Assembly: GCF_017308075.1 (NCBI RefSeq)
Contig: NZ_JAFKFX010000030.1
Location: 248,001 to 312,000 of the forward strand
Length of the DNA: 64,000 bases
Reading direction: 5' to 3'
Source: Allobosea sp.
GTDB taxonomy: Bacteria > Pseudomonadota > Alphaproteobacteria > Rhizobiales > Beijerinckiaceae
The translations under genes were made by a program, and so were the position numbers. The notes under the pieces were generated by a model. The model was not told the DNA's origin. It did not search any database and saw only the letters and a program-made list of their open reading frames with translations. How positions within the stretch are numbered: position 1 is the first letter of the stretch; each line of letters opens with the position of its first letter. Below, in pieces: positions 7,829-16,386 of the stretch.

Positions 7829-8134
7829 ATGACCGTCAAGTCTGCCGTCAGCTCCGCCCTTCTCGCAAGCGCCATGGCGACGGCGCTGGCTTCGCTTGCG
7901 AGCGCCGCACCGCTGAGCAAAGCCGAAGGCGAGGCCGCCGTCGCGGCCAAGAAGGAGAAGTGCTACGGCGTCGCCCTGAAGGGCCAGAATGACTGTGCCG
8001 CCGGCCCCGGCACCACCTGCCAGGGTTCCTCCACCGTCGATTTCCAGGGCAATGCCTGGAAGTTCGTCCGCGGCGGCACCTGCGCCTCGATCACCCTGCC
8101 GAACGGCAAGCAGGGCTCGCTGAAGCCGCTCTGA
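7829..8134 (+). CDS. bufA: Bufferin precursor, BufA1/DUF2282 family
   Basis: 101 residues. A signal peptide (1-27, cleavage after ASA) precedes a short secreted protein with exactly four cysteines (45, 56, 64, 85). Motifs [15 protein letters not shown] and GTTCQG are characteristic of DUF2282. In this family the cysteines are modified, by the adjacent MNIO enzyme and its partner, to heterocycles that bind copper or other metals in the periplasm, giving a RiPP-like metal buffer. The first gene of the SigF-controlled operon; bufB starts 37 bp after its stop. Confidence 0.88.
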   Translation: MTVKSAVSSALLASAMATALASLASAAPLSKAEGEAAVAAKKEKCYGVALKGQNDCAAGPGTTCQGSSTVDFQGNAWKFVRGGTCASITLPNGKQGSLKPL

Positions 8135-8171
8135 TCGCTGTCTCCACGAACCGGAAAGCGCAGAGGACGTC

Positions 8172-9089
8172 ATGACGGCAGATCTCGCATCCGGGCCCGC
8201 ACCCGCGGCCCACCCTCTCCGCTTTCCGGAACATGGCGTCTCCGGCCTGGCGGGCACGAGCTTCAAACCCGAGCATCTTCGCAGCATCCTGAGCGAAAGG
8301 GGGCCAAGGGGCTTCTTCGAAGTCCATGCCGAGAACTATATGGGCGCGGGCGGGCCGCCGCACCGCGCCCTGGAAGCCATACGCAGGGACAATCCATTGT
8401 CTCTGCACGGCGTCTGCATGTCGCTCGGCGGCCCCCAGCCGCTCGATCGGGAGCATCTGGCGGGCTTCAGATCGCTGGTCGAGCGCTACGAGCCTGCGCT
8501 GGTATCGGAGCATCTCGCCTGGTCGACCCATGAGGCGACGTTCTTCAACGACCTCCTGCCGCTGCCCTACACGGCGGAGAGCCTGGCCTGGGTCTGCGAC
8601 CATATAGACCAGATGCAGGAGGCGATCGGCCGGACGATCCTGCTCGAAAACCCGTCAACCTATCTGATTTTCGAGGAATCGACGATGAGCGAGACCGAGT
8701 TCATCCGGGCGATCGTCGCGCGCACCGGCTGCGGCCTGTTGCTCGACGTCAGCAACGTCTTCGTCTCGGCGACCAATCACGGCACGTCGGCGCTGGACTA
8801 TCTCGCCGATTTTCCGCTCGCCCATGTCGGCGAGATTCATCTCGCCGGCCATGCCGAGCAGAGCGACGACGAGAACGCCCTGCTGCTGATCGACAGCCAT
8901 GACGGGCCGGTGCCCGACGGCGTCTGGCGGCTCTACGAGATCGTGCTCGGTCGCTGCGGCCCGCGCCCGACGCTGATCGAGTGGGACAGCAAGATTCCGG
9001 ATTGGCCCATACTCAAGGCCGAGGCGATGGCGGCCCAGCGCCTGCTGGATCGCCATGCCGGCCAGGCGAGCTTGCGCCATGCGGTCTGA
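8172..9089 (+). CDS. bufB: MNIO (DUF692) iron oxidase BufB
   Basis: 305 residues, full length for DUF692. It is a TIM-barrel multinuclear non-haem iron oxidase. Metal-site motifs visible include FFEVHAENYMG, SLHGVCMSLGG, SEHLAWS, LLENPSTY, LLDVSNVFVSATNHG and GEIHLAGH, with the terminal LIEWDSKIPDW. Such enzymes convert cysteines of the precursor to thiooxazoles or oxazolones using oxygen. It overlaps bufC by 11 bp, showing translational coupling. Confidence 0.92.
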   Translation: MTADLASGPAPAAHPLRFPEHGVSGLAGTSFKPEHLRSILSERGPRGFFEVHAENYMGAGGPPHRALEAIRRDNPLSLHGVCMSLGGPQPLDREHLAGFRSLVERYEPALVSEHLAWSTHEATFFNDLLPLPYTAESLAWVCDHIDQMQEAIGRTILLENPSTYLIFEESTMSETEFIRAIVARTGCGLLLDVSNVFVSATNHGTSALDYLADFPLAHVGEIHLAGHAEQSDDENALLLIDSHDGPVPDGVWRLYEIVLGRCGPRPTLIEWDSKIPDWPILKAEAMAAQRLLDRHAGQASLRHAV

Positions 9090-9885
9090 TATCCGCATCG
9101 GCCCGTCCGCCGGGAACGACGGCTCCTATGCCTCGGCCTTCGCACCCGGCTTGAACGATCCCGAGCGCCAGACCCCGGCGCTCGTTTCCGGTCCGGGCGG
9201 CAAGAAGGCGGTCAAACGCTACAATGTCTATCGCAACAACGTGACCGTCGGCCTGATCGACGCACTGGCCGCGATCTACCCCGCGACACGGCGCATCACC
9301 GGGGATGAGTTTTTCCGCGCCATGGCGCGCTTCCACATCCGGCAGACACCACCGAAATCGCCGCTCCTCTTCGATTACGGTCGCGATTTCCCCGACTTCA
9401 TCGCAGGTTACGCATATGCGGAAGCGATGCCCTGGCTGGCCGACACGGCCCGGATCGAGCGGGCCTGGCTCGATGCCTATCACGCGGCGGATGCCGAGCC
9501 CCTGCCGCCGGGCGCCTTCGCCTCCATACCGCCCGAAAGCCTGGCTGATGTCTCGGTCGCGCTTCATCCGTCGACACGGGTGGTGCGCTCGCGCTACGCG
9601 GCTCTCACGATCTTCGCCGCCAACCGCTCCCCCGAGCCGGTCGGGGCGATCAACGCCGCCGAAGCGGAAGAAGGGCTGATAACCCGGCCGGACCTCGACG
9701 TGATCGTCACACGCCTTCCGGCCGGCGGTGCGGCGCTCATCGAGGCCTTGGCCGCCGGCCTCACGCTCGGCGTGGCGATGGCGACCGTCCTCGCTTCCGA
9801 CCCCCACTTCGATATCGCCGCGGCCCTTGCCGGCATCGTCGAGGCTGGCGCCGTCACCGCCCTATCTCCCGGAGACGCCCGATGA
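9079..9885 (+). CDS. bufC: MNIO partner protein BufC (DUF2063)
   Basis: 268 residues. The N-terminal DUF2063 domain (about 20-110), with the phrase KRYNVYRNNVTVGLIDALAAIYPATRRITGDEFF, is the substrate-recruiting module that delivers the BufA precursor to BufB. A C-terminal domain of weaker similarity follows. The ATG lies inside the end of bufB, and the TGA overlaps the ATG of the DoxX gene. Confidence 0.9.
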   Translation: MRSDIRIGPSAGNDGSYASAFAPGLNDPERQTPALVSGPGGKKAVKRYNVYRNNVTVGLIDALAAIYPATRRITGDEFFRAMARFHIRQTPPKSPLLFDYGRDFPDFIAGYAYAEAMPWLADTARIERAWLDAYHAADAEPLPPGAFASIPPESLADVSVALHPSTRVVRSRYAALTIFAANRSPEPVGAINAAEAEEGLITRPDLDVIVTRLPAGGAALIEALAAGLTLGVAMATVLASDPHFDIAAALAGIVEAGAVTALSPGDAR

Positions 9886-10376
9886 CTCCTTTGCCGGAGC
9901 CGAAGCCCATCGACGCGAGAAACGGACGCAGCCCAACTCTGAACGAGATGGCCAATGCGGCGATCCGCGCAATGACGCCCCATGTTCTCGTGCAACTGAC
10001 ACTGCGCCTTGCCCTGGCCGTGCCGTTCTGGCGTTCCGGCATACTGAAATGGGACGGCTTCCTCCAGATCGGCGACACCGCCGTAACGTTCTTCACCGAT
10101 GAATTCATGCTTCATCTGCCGGGCGGCCCCTACCCCTTCCCCGCGCCGGTGCTCATGGCGATTCTCTCGGGAATCGCCGAGCTGGCGCTGCCCTGTCTGC
10201 TCGTCCTTGGTCTCGCGACACGCTTCGCGGCCTTCTGCCTGCTTTTGATGACCGCGATCATTCAGCTGACCATCCCCGATGGCTGGCCGCTGCATCTGAC
10301 CTGGGCAGCCATGGCGCTCGCGATCATGTCGGGAGGGCCGGGCTCGCTCTCGGTCGATCGCAGGCTGAAACGATAG
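9882..10376 (+). CDS. DoxX family membrane protein of the buf operon
   Basis: 164 residues with four membrane segments (about 35-55, 80-105, 108-125, 130-150) and the DoxX-type start of the first helix, LRLALAVPFWRSGILKWDGF. DoxX proteins commonly close DUF692/DUF2063 operons; the role is not settled, with redox or quinone handling at the membrane often suggested. It overlaps bufC by four bases (ATGA). Confidence 0.88.
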   Translation: MTPLPEPKPIDARNGRSPTLNEMANAAIRAMTPHVLVQLTLRLALAVPFWRSGILKWDGFLQIGDTAVTFFTDEFMLHLPGGPYPFPAPVLMAILSGIAELALPCLLVLGLATRFAAFCLLLMTAIIQLTIPDGWPLHLTWAAMALAIMSGGPGSLSVDRRLKR

Positions 10377-10481
10377 ACCGGGCGGTCGATCGAAAACAGC
10401 AGAAGAAAGCGGCTCGCCGTGGACAGTCGCCGGCTGTTCGCCTATAACGCCGCGATCCTCCTCATCGTCGATGATTTGGAT

Positions 10482-10502
10482 GACCGGCCGGGGCGGCCGG
10501 TC
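10482..10502. repeat. GC-rich hairpin between buf operon and trcR
   Basis: GACCGGCC (10482-10489) pairs perfectly with GGCCGGTC (10495-10502) around five bases. No T-run follows, so it may be a weak stop for the buf mRNA or part of the trcR leader. Confidence 0.5.
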
Positions 10503-10546
10503 GGCGCATGAGAGCTTTTGCCCGCGACACTTCAGGAGACGAGCCC

Positions 10547-11275
10547 GTGTCTACATCGCCGCTGATGCCGAAAGCCACCGCGGTCTGGCTGGTCGAAAAC
10601 ACCTCGCTGACCTTCGAGCAGATCGCCGAGTTCTGCAAACTCCACCCGCTCGAGGTGCGTGGCATCGCCGATGGCGAAGTCGCCGCCGGCATCAAGGGGC
10701 TCGACCCGATCACCTCCGGCCAGCTCACCCGCGAGGAACTCGAGCGCGCCGCCAAGAACCCGAACCACCATCTCAGGCTCGCCGAGCGCAAGGTCAAGGT
10801 ACCGGAGATCAAGCGTGCCAAGGGGCCGCGCTACACCCCGGTGTCGAAGCGCCAGGACCGGCCGAACGCCATCCTCTGGCTGCTGCGCAATCATCCCGAG
10901 CTCAAGGACGCGCAGATCATCCGCCTCGTCGGCACCACCAAGTCGACCATCGCGCAGATCCGCGATCGCACCCACTGGAACACTCAGACCCTGACGCCGG
11001 TCGACCCGGTCAGCCTCGGCCTCTCCTCGCAGATCGACCTCGATTTCGAAGTCGCCCGCGCCGCCAAGGATCGCCCGGCCGCGCTCGCGGCGGAGACCGG
11101 CTCGACCCTACTCTCGGCCGAGGAGACCACGGCTCCGGAGCCCGTACCGGCCAGCCAGCCCTTCGCCGATATGAGCAAGCCGAAGCGCGAGGAAGAGGCG
11201 GCGATCGACGTCGACTCCGTCTTCGCCAAGCTCAAGCAGATGAAGCGCCCGGTCGAAGAGGACGACGAGTTCTGA
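10547..11275 (+). CDS. trcR: Cell cycle transcriptional regulator TrcR (DUF1013)
   Basis: 242 residues. The N-terminal half has two helix-turn-helix-like segments, LTFEQIAEFCKLHPLEVRGIADG and KDAQIIRLVGTTKSTIAQIRDR. The C-terminal tail is acidic and variable, ending KRPVEEDDEF. DUF1013 proteins are now named TrcR and are essential regulators in several Alphaproteobacteria. I take the GTG preceded by AGGAG (10534-10538, 8-base spacing); an ATG 13 codons upstream lacks a ribosome site. A hairpin lies just before the gene. Confidence 0.88.
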   Translation: MSTSPLMPKATAVWLVENTSLTFEQIAEFCKLHPLEVRGIADGEVAAGIKGLDPITSGQLTREELERAAKNPNHHLRLAERKVKVPEIKRAKGPRYTPVSKRQDRPNAILWLLRNHPELKDAQIIRLVGTTKSTIAQIRDRTHWNTQTLTPVDPVSLGLSSQIDLDFEVARAAKDRPAALAAETGSTLLSAEETTAPEPVPASQPFADMSKPKREEEAAIDVDSVFAKLKQMKRPVEEDDEF

Positions 11276-11314
11276 GTCGCCCTCCCCGGCGCCGGGACAG
11301 GATCGGAGCGGTCG

Positions 11315-12145
11315 TCAGGCCGCCCCGAGTTCCTCGCTTGCAGCAATCAGACCGTCGCGCACGGCGACGGACGACTTGACGATGCCCCGGCGCTCGCGCG
11401 CGCCGACCCGGCTATAGGCGGCCCCGCCGGGCTCGCCGCCATAGAGCGCATCGACCACCGCCTTCGCCGCCGCGAAGCTCTTGTCGACCTCCTGCGCCAG
11501 CGCCGGCTTCTTCGCCGCGACGCTCACGGCGAAGGGACGGTACTGGCTCTCGATGCCCGCGAGATTGTAGCGGAAGATCAGCAGGCTGCGGTCCGACCAG
11601 GTTTCCTCCTCGCCCGAGATCTTCTTGGCGCCGATCTCGTTCGCGAGCGCGATCATGCCCTTGAAACTGTCCTTGGCCGAGAAGCGCTCGCGCTCGTTCA
11701 GCGCCTTGTCGAGCGCTGCGACCGAGGCTTCCAGCCCACGCGCCAGCGGCAGCGCGGCCGCGAGATCGCCCTCACCGAACAACAGCGCCTCGATCTTGTG
11801 GAAGCCCTTGAAGCCCGGATCGGTATCGCCGAGATCATGAGCATAGGCGCGGGAGTCGATGTCCTTGTCGATCTCCTCGAAATTCGCCGCCAGCACCTCG
11901 ATCTCCTCGTAGGGCGCACGAGAGGCGACATAAGCCGCCTCGGCAGCCGCGCGATCGCTGCCCGACAGGGCTTTGGTCAGCGCCGCCACCAGCGGCTTCT
12001 GCTCGGCGTTGCGCTTGCGGAAATAGGCGAGACCGGCATCCACCGCCGCCGCTTGCGGCTCGGCGGCCGCCGTCGCCCGCGGCAGCACCGTGGCTGCGAG
12101 GAGCCCGGCCGAAGCGAGAACGAGGTCCCTGCGACTGGCATTCAT
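11315..12145 (-). CDS. EfeO-like periplasmic M75 (imelysin/EfeO) protein
   Basis: 276 residues. The N-terminus ASRRDLVLASAGLLAATVLP is a signal peptide of Tat-like form (RRD), cut near ATAAAEP. The rest is an all-helical M75 domain carrying GFHKIEALLFGEGD, the HxxE metal motif of EfeO and imelysins. In EfeUOB systems this protein delivers ferrous or ferric iron to the permease EfeU, but neither efeU nor efeB is in sight, so it is an orphan here. Start ATG follows AAGGA with 8-base spacing. Divergent from the next gene across an AT-rich operator-like region. Confidence 0.83.
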   Translation of the reverse strand: MNASRRDLVLASAGLLAATVLPRATAAAEPQAAAVDAGLAYFRKRNAEQKPLVAALTKALSGSDRAAAEAAYVASRAPYEEIEVLAANFEEIDKDIDSRAYAHDLGDTDPGFKGFHKIEALLFGEGDLAAALPLARGLEASVAALDKALNERERFSAKDSFKGMIALANEIGAKKISGEEETWSDRSLLIFRYNLAGIESQYRPFAVSVAAKKPALAQEVDKSFAAAKAVVDALYGGEPGGAAYSRVGARERRGIVKSSVAVRDGLIAASEELGAA

Positions 12146-12198
12146 GAGCAAATTCCTTTCCTGCGAAGAGACCGCAGAATAGGATCATGAACGAAGCA

Positions 12199-12240
12199 AT
12201 TCTAGCGTATATATAGAAATCATAACTAGAATACTTATAG
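12199..12240. promoter_or_regulatory. AT-rich divergent control region with inverted repeat
   Basis: A perfect 7-bp inverted repeat, ATTCTAG (12199-12205) and CTAGAAT (12226-12232), with a further TAGAA at 12214-12218. The composition is far more AT-rich than the flanks and lies between the divergent EfeO-like and MBL genes. Iron regulators of Rhizobiales (Irr, RirA) bind TTCTAA/TTAGAA-type motifs, so an iron-responsive operator is possible but not shown. Confidence 0.5.
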
Positions 12241-12342
12241 TATTTGAACTACACAAACGCCAACCGGAAAAGCACCGACCATGACCGGCAAGCCGGCCTC
12301 ATCCGGCTTGCCGAGGCTCCCTCGCTTTGCCAATCTTTGGTG

Positions 12343-13236
12343 ATGACGCCGTCCGCAGCCGATCTCGCCTTCACCTTCCTGGGGACCGGTGCGCCGCCGG
12401 TCAGCCTGCGCCGGGCCGGCCCGGCGCATCTCGTCGAGGCCGGCGGCACCAGCGTCCTGATCGATTGCGGCTCGGGTGTCAGCCAGCGCCTCATCGCCGC
12501 CGGCCATGCCGGCGCCAGGATCGACGCGCTGATCGTCACCCATGAACATTCCGACCATCTGGTCGATTTCTACCAGTTGGTGGTTTCGTCCTGGCATCAG
12601 GGCCGAGACCGCCCCTGGCGCGTGCTGGCCCCTGCCCCCGCGCTCGCCAATATGCGCGGGCAGTACGAGGCCTTCGCCCGCGAGCGCGCCCTGCGTGTCG
12701 CCTTCGAGAAGCGGCCCGACGCCACGGGCCTGGAAGTCATCTTCGAGGAGTTGCACGAGGGTCCCGTCGCCGGACTGGACGCCCTCCAAGTCAAAGCCTT
12801 CCTCGTCGACCACCGCCCGGTCGAACCCGCCTTCGGGCTCGAACTGTCGGCCAATGGCAGCCGCATCGTCTTCTCCGGCGACACCCGCCTGACGCCTTCG
12901 CTGGAGCGGGCGGCGCAAGGCTGCGACCTCCTGGTCTGCGAGATCTTCATCGACAGCCAGATGCCGGTCGTCGCCGGGGTGCGCTCGGCGCAAACCGTCG
13001 CTTCTGTGCAGAGCTATCACATGACCCCGGCGGTCGTGGCAGGGCTCGCGCTACGCTCCGGCGCCGGAGCCCTGGCCCTGACCCATCTCGTCCCGCCCGG
13101 CGCCGACACAGCCGCCCTCGCCGGCGAGATCCGTGCCGGCGGCTATGCCGGCCCGCTGATCATCGGCGAGGATCTGATGCGGCTGGAACTGCCGGGCCGC
13201 CTGCTGCGCTGGAACGGCGCGACGATCGGCTTTTGA
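12343..13236 (+). CDS. Metallo-beta-lactamase fold hydrolase, RNase Z-like
   Basis: 297 residues from MTPSAADLAFTFLGTGAPP. The N-terminal FLGTGAP motif and the zinc motif THEHSDHLVDF (HxHxDH) place it in the RNase Z/ElaC-like branch; later ligands appear at SGDTRL and in the closing TH segment LALTHLVPPG. Members cleave phosphodiesters or other esters; without the exosite arm of true RNase Z a tRNA role is unlikely. No clear ribosome site precedes this ATG, so the start is less sure. Confidence 0.78.
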   Translation: MTPSAADLAFTFLGTGAPPVSLRRAGPAHLVEAGGTSVLIDCGSGVSQRLIAAGHAGARIDALIVTHEHSDHLVDFYQLVVSSWHQGRDRPWRVLAPAPALANMRGQYEAFARERALRVAFEKRPDATGLEVIFEELHEGPVAGLDALQVKAFLVDHRPVEPAFGLELSANGSRIVFSGDTRLTPSLERAAQGCDLLVCEIFIDSQMPVVAGVRSAQTVASVQSYHMTPAVVAGLALRSGAGALALTHLVPPGADTAALAGEIRAGGYAGPLIIGEDLMRLELPGRLLRWNGATIGF

Positions 13237-13260
13237 TCACTCGCGACTGGCAAGCTCTCC

Positions 13261-13365
13261 GTCATTCCCGGCAAGCCGCGGACGCGGCGCAGACCCGGAA
13301 TCCATCATAGAGCGCTGTTCCCAACGATGGATTCCGGCGCTTCGCTGCGCTACGGTCGGAATGAC
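13261..13365. repeat. Nested palindromic dispersed repeat (GTCATTCC type)
   Basis: Outer arms GTCATTCC (13261-13268) and GGAATGAC (13358-13365) enclose inner arms GGAATCCATC (13297-13306) and GATGGATTCC (13326-13335), all perfect. It lies between the convergent MBL and prpE genes. This is the common intergenic palindrome style of Alphaproteobacteria. Confidence 0.75.
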
Positions 13366-13400
13366 GAGAGCGTCTACGGTCCAGACTTTTCGGCGCGGCG

Positions 13401-15317
13401 TCAGCCCAGCCCCCTGCCCTTCAGCGCAATGCCGATCTCGCCCAGCACCGCGATGTCCTCGATCGTCGCCGGCACCGCGTAGTCCTCGCCATCGGCGATC
13501 TTCTTCATCGTCGCGCGCAGGATCTTGCCGGAGCGCGTCTTCGGCAGGCGCCCGACGGTGATCGCGATCTTGAACGCGGCGACCGGGCCGATCTTGTCGC
13601 GCACCAGCCCGACCAGCTCCTTCTCGACCTGGTCCGGCGCCTGCGTCACCCCGGCCTTGAGCACGACGAAGCCGCAGGGCTGCTCGCCCTTGAGGGCGTC
13701 CTTGATGCCGACGACCGCGCATTCGGCGACGGCCGGATGCGAGGCCAGCACCTCCTCCATGCCGCCGGTCGAGAGCCGGTGGCCGGCGACATTGATGATG
13801 TCGTCGGTGCGCCCCATGATGAAGACGTAGCCGTCCTCGTCGATGAAGCCCGCATCCGAAGTGTTGTAGTAGCCGGGATAGGCCTCGAGATAGGCGCTGC
13901 GGAAGCGGGCATCGTCGTTCCACAGCGTCGGCAGCGCGCCGGGCGGCAGCGGCAGCTTCAGCACGATCGCGCCCATCGTCCCCGCCGCGACCGGCCTTCC
14001 GCCCTCGTCGAGGCACTGCACGTCATAGCCCGGCAGCGGCACGCTCGGCGAACCGTGCTTGATCGGCAGCAGGCCGAGGCCGACCGGATTGCCGACGATG
14101 CAGGAGCCGGTCTCGGTCTGCCACCAATGGTCGACCACCGGCACCTTCAACACATCCTCCGCCCATTTCAGCGTATCGGGATCGGCCCGCTCGCCGGCGA
14201 GGAAGAGCGTGCGGAAATGCGAGAGGTCATAGGCGGCAAGATGCTTCGCCTCAGGATCCTCCTTGCGGATGGCGCGGAAGGCGGTCGGCGCGGTAAACAT
14301 CGCCGCCACCTTGTATTCCGAGATCACCCGCCAGAAGGCACCGGGATCGGGCGTGCCGACCGGCTTGCCCTCATAGAGGATCGAGGTCGCGCCCTGGATC
14401 AGCGGCCCGTAGACGATGTAGCTGTGGCCGACGACCCAGCCGACGTCGGAAGCGGTAAACATCACCTCGCCGGGGCGGATATCATAGAGTTGGCTCATCG
14501 TCGCGAGCAGCGCGACCATGTGGCCGCCATTGTCGCGGACCACGCCCTTGGGTTTGCCGGTCGTGCCCGAGGTGTAGAGCACATAGAGCGGATCGGTCGC
14601 CGCGACCTCGACGCACTCCGCCTTGCGACCATTGGCCCGGGCGGCGCCGACCATGGCGCGCCAGTTGCGGTCACGCGAGGCATGCATCGAGGCCTCGGCC
14701 TGCGGCCGCTGTAGCACGAGGCAGGCCTGCGGCTTGTGGCTGGCGAGATCGATCGCGCCGTCGAGCAGCGGCTTGTACTCGACGATGCGGCTCGGCTCGA
14801 TGCCGCAGGACGCGGTCAGGATCAGCTTAGGCTTGGCGTCGTCGATCCGCGTCGCCAGCTCCTTGGCGGCAAAGCCGCCGAACACCACCGAATGCACCGC
14901 CCCGATGCGGGCGCAGGCCAGCATGGCGAAGGCCGCCTCCGGGATCATCGGCATGTAGATGATGACGCGGTCACCCTTGCCGACGCCGAATTCCTGCAGC
15001 ACGGCGGCGAGCGTCGCGACCTCGTCGAGCATTTGCGCGTAGCTGTAAGCCGCCTTGGTGCCGGTGACCGGGCTGTCGTAGATCAGCGCCGCCTGCTCAC
15101 CCCTGCCATCGCGGACATGCCGGTCGAGCGCATTGAAGCAGGTGTTGCAGCTCGCATCCGGGAACCAGCGCCCGTAGATGCCGGCCTCACCGTCGAAGAT
15201 CCGCTGCGGTGGTCTGATCCACTCGATACCCCCAGCGATCTCGCCCCAATAGGCCTCCGGATCGCGCCGCCAGGCGGAATAGGTTTCGCTGTAGCGGCTT
15301 GCATGGCTGGCAGTCAT
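13401..15317 (-). CDS. prpE: Propionyl-CoA synthetase
   Basis: 638 residues, the length of the ACS/PrpE group. An N-terminal ACAS domain (YSETYSAWRRDPEAYWGEIA) precedes the AMP-binding core with YTSGTTGKPKGVVRDNGG, and a C-terminal domain follows with PKTRSGKILRATMKKIADG, whose Lys is the acetylation/catalytic site. The VVRDNGGH segment is typical of PrpE rather than AcsA. It makes propionyl-CoA from propionate, ATP and CoA. Start is MTASHASRYS behind a GAGG ribosome site; no prpBCD neighbours are seen. Confidence 0.9.
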   Translation of the reverse strand: MTASHASRYSETYSAWRRDPEAYWGEIAGGIEWIRPPQRIFDGEAGIYGRWFPDASCNTCFNALDRHVRDGRGEQAALIYDSPVTGTKAAYSYAQMLDEVATLAAVLQEFGVGKGDRVIIYMPMIPEAAFAMLACARIGAVHSVVFGGFAAKELATRIDDAKPKLILTASCGIEPSRIVEYKPLLDGAIDLASHKPQACLVLQRPQAEASMHASRDRNWRAMVGAARANGRKAECVEVAATDPLYVLYTSGTTGKPKGVVRDNGGHMVALLATMSQLYDIRPGEVMFTASDVGWVVGHSYIVYGPLIQGATSILYEGKPVGTPDPGAFWRVISEYKVAAMFTAPTAFRAIRKEDPEAKHLAAYDLSHFRTLFLAGERADPDTLKWAEDVLKVPVVDHWWQTETGSCIVGNPVGLGLLPIKHGSPSVPLPGYDVQCLDEGGRPVAAGTMGAIVLKLPLPPGALPTLWNDDARFRSAYLEAYPGYYNTSDAGFIDEDGYVFIMGRTDDIINVAGHRLSTGGMEEVLASHPAVAECAVVGIKDALKGEQPCGFVVLKAGVTQAPDQVEKELVGLVRDKIGPVAAFKIAITVGRLPKTRSGKILRATMKKIADGEDYAVPATIEDIAVLGEIGIALKGRGLG

Positions 15318-15511
15318 GAAATGCGTTCCTCTTCGCCGGATTTTCGGCCTAGAGCTTGGCTCCGGGCGGGCCGTCTGGGGGCCGGATTTGGCGCGTTGGA
15401 TCGTGCCCACTCTCTCCCCTTCGGCGCAAGCGTCCGCATGTCAGACTTTCAGCGCAGCCCGTATGGGAGGCGCCGCACCCGCCGGCCGCCCGGCCGCAGC
15501 CGTGATGGGCC

Positions 15512-16270
15512 ATGAACTTCGATCTCACCTTCTTTGCCGTCATGGTCCCGGCCGTCGTGCTGATGGGCCTCTCCAAGGGCGGGTTCTCGGGGCTCGGCCT
15601 GCTCTCCCTGCCGCTGATGGCGCTGATCGTCTCGCCGGTGCAGGCGGCGGCGATCATGCTGCCGATCCTGATCGTGCAGGATGTCGTCACCGTCTGGTCC
15701 TATCGCCGCGAATTCGACCGACGGAACCTCGCGACCCTGATCCCCGGCATGCTGCTCGGCGTGCTTGCCGGCTATCTCCTGGCGGCGAAGGTCTCCGACG
15801 CCGCGGTCGGGTTCGCGGTCGGGGTGATCTCGATCGGCTTCGCGCTGCGCCGCCTGCTCGGCGGCAAAGCCACCGCGGCCCCGGTGACCAAGGCGAACTA
15901 TTCGGCCGGCACCTTCTGGGGCGTGGTCTGCGGCTTCACCAGCATGATCGCCCACGCCGGCGGGCCGCCCTTCCAGATCTATGTGATGCCGCAGCGCCTG
16001 CCGCCGGCCGTCTTCGTCGGCACCGGTGCGCTGTTCTTCGCGCTGATGAACTGGATCAAGGTGCTGCCCTATTTCATCCTCGGCCAGTTCAGCCCGCAGA
16101 ACCTCACCGCCTCGGCCGTGCTCTTCCCGGTCGCGATCCTCTCGACGCTCGCCGGCGTCTGGCTGGTGCGGCGCGTCCCGGCCGAGCGCTTCTACACGCT
16201 GATCTACTGGCTGCTGGTCGCAGTCGGGCTGAAGCTGATCTATGAGGGGCTGCGGCCGCTCCTCGGCTGA
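15512..16270 (+). CDS. TauE/SafE sulfite exporter family permease
   Basis: 252 residues, almost entirely hydrophobic with about eight membrane segments. The opening motif VVLMGLSKGGFSGLGLLSLPLM and the mid-protein FTSMIAHAGGPPFQIYVMPQRLP are the twin signature loops of the TauE/SafE family. Members export sulfoacetate, sulfite or related anions, or import organic acids; the substrate is not evident from the neighbours. Starts at ATG with no operon partner; it is divergent from prpE. Confidence 0.9.
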   Translation: MNFDLTFFAVMVPAVVLMGLSKGGFSGLGLLSLPLMALIVSPVQAAAIMLPILIVQDVVTVWSYRREFDRRNLATLIPGMLLGVLAGYLLAAKVSDAAVGFAVGVISIGFALRRLLGGKATAAPVTKANYSAGTFWGVVCGFTSMIAHAGGPPFQIYVMPQRLPPAVFVGTGALFFALMNWIKVLPYFILGQFSPQNLTASAVLFPVAILSTLAGVWLVRRVPAERFYTLIYWLLVAVGLKLIYEGLRPLLG

Positions 16271-16386
16271 GCCGCGCCCGCCCCCTTCCCGGCCGGACAT
16301 TGCGCCGCATCGGCAAAAGGGATGAATTACAGGGCCGCGCCTCGATGGTTAAAGCTGCGGCAACATTCCGGCAGAAGAGCGCCCCG

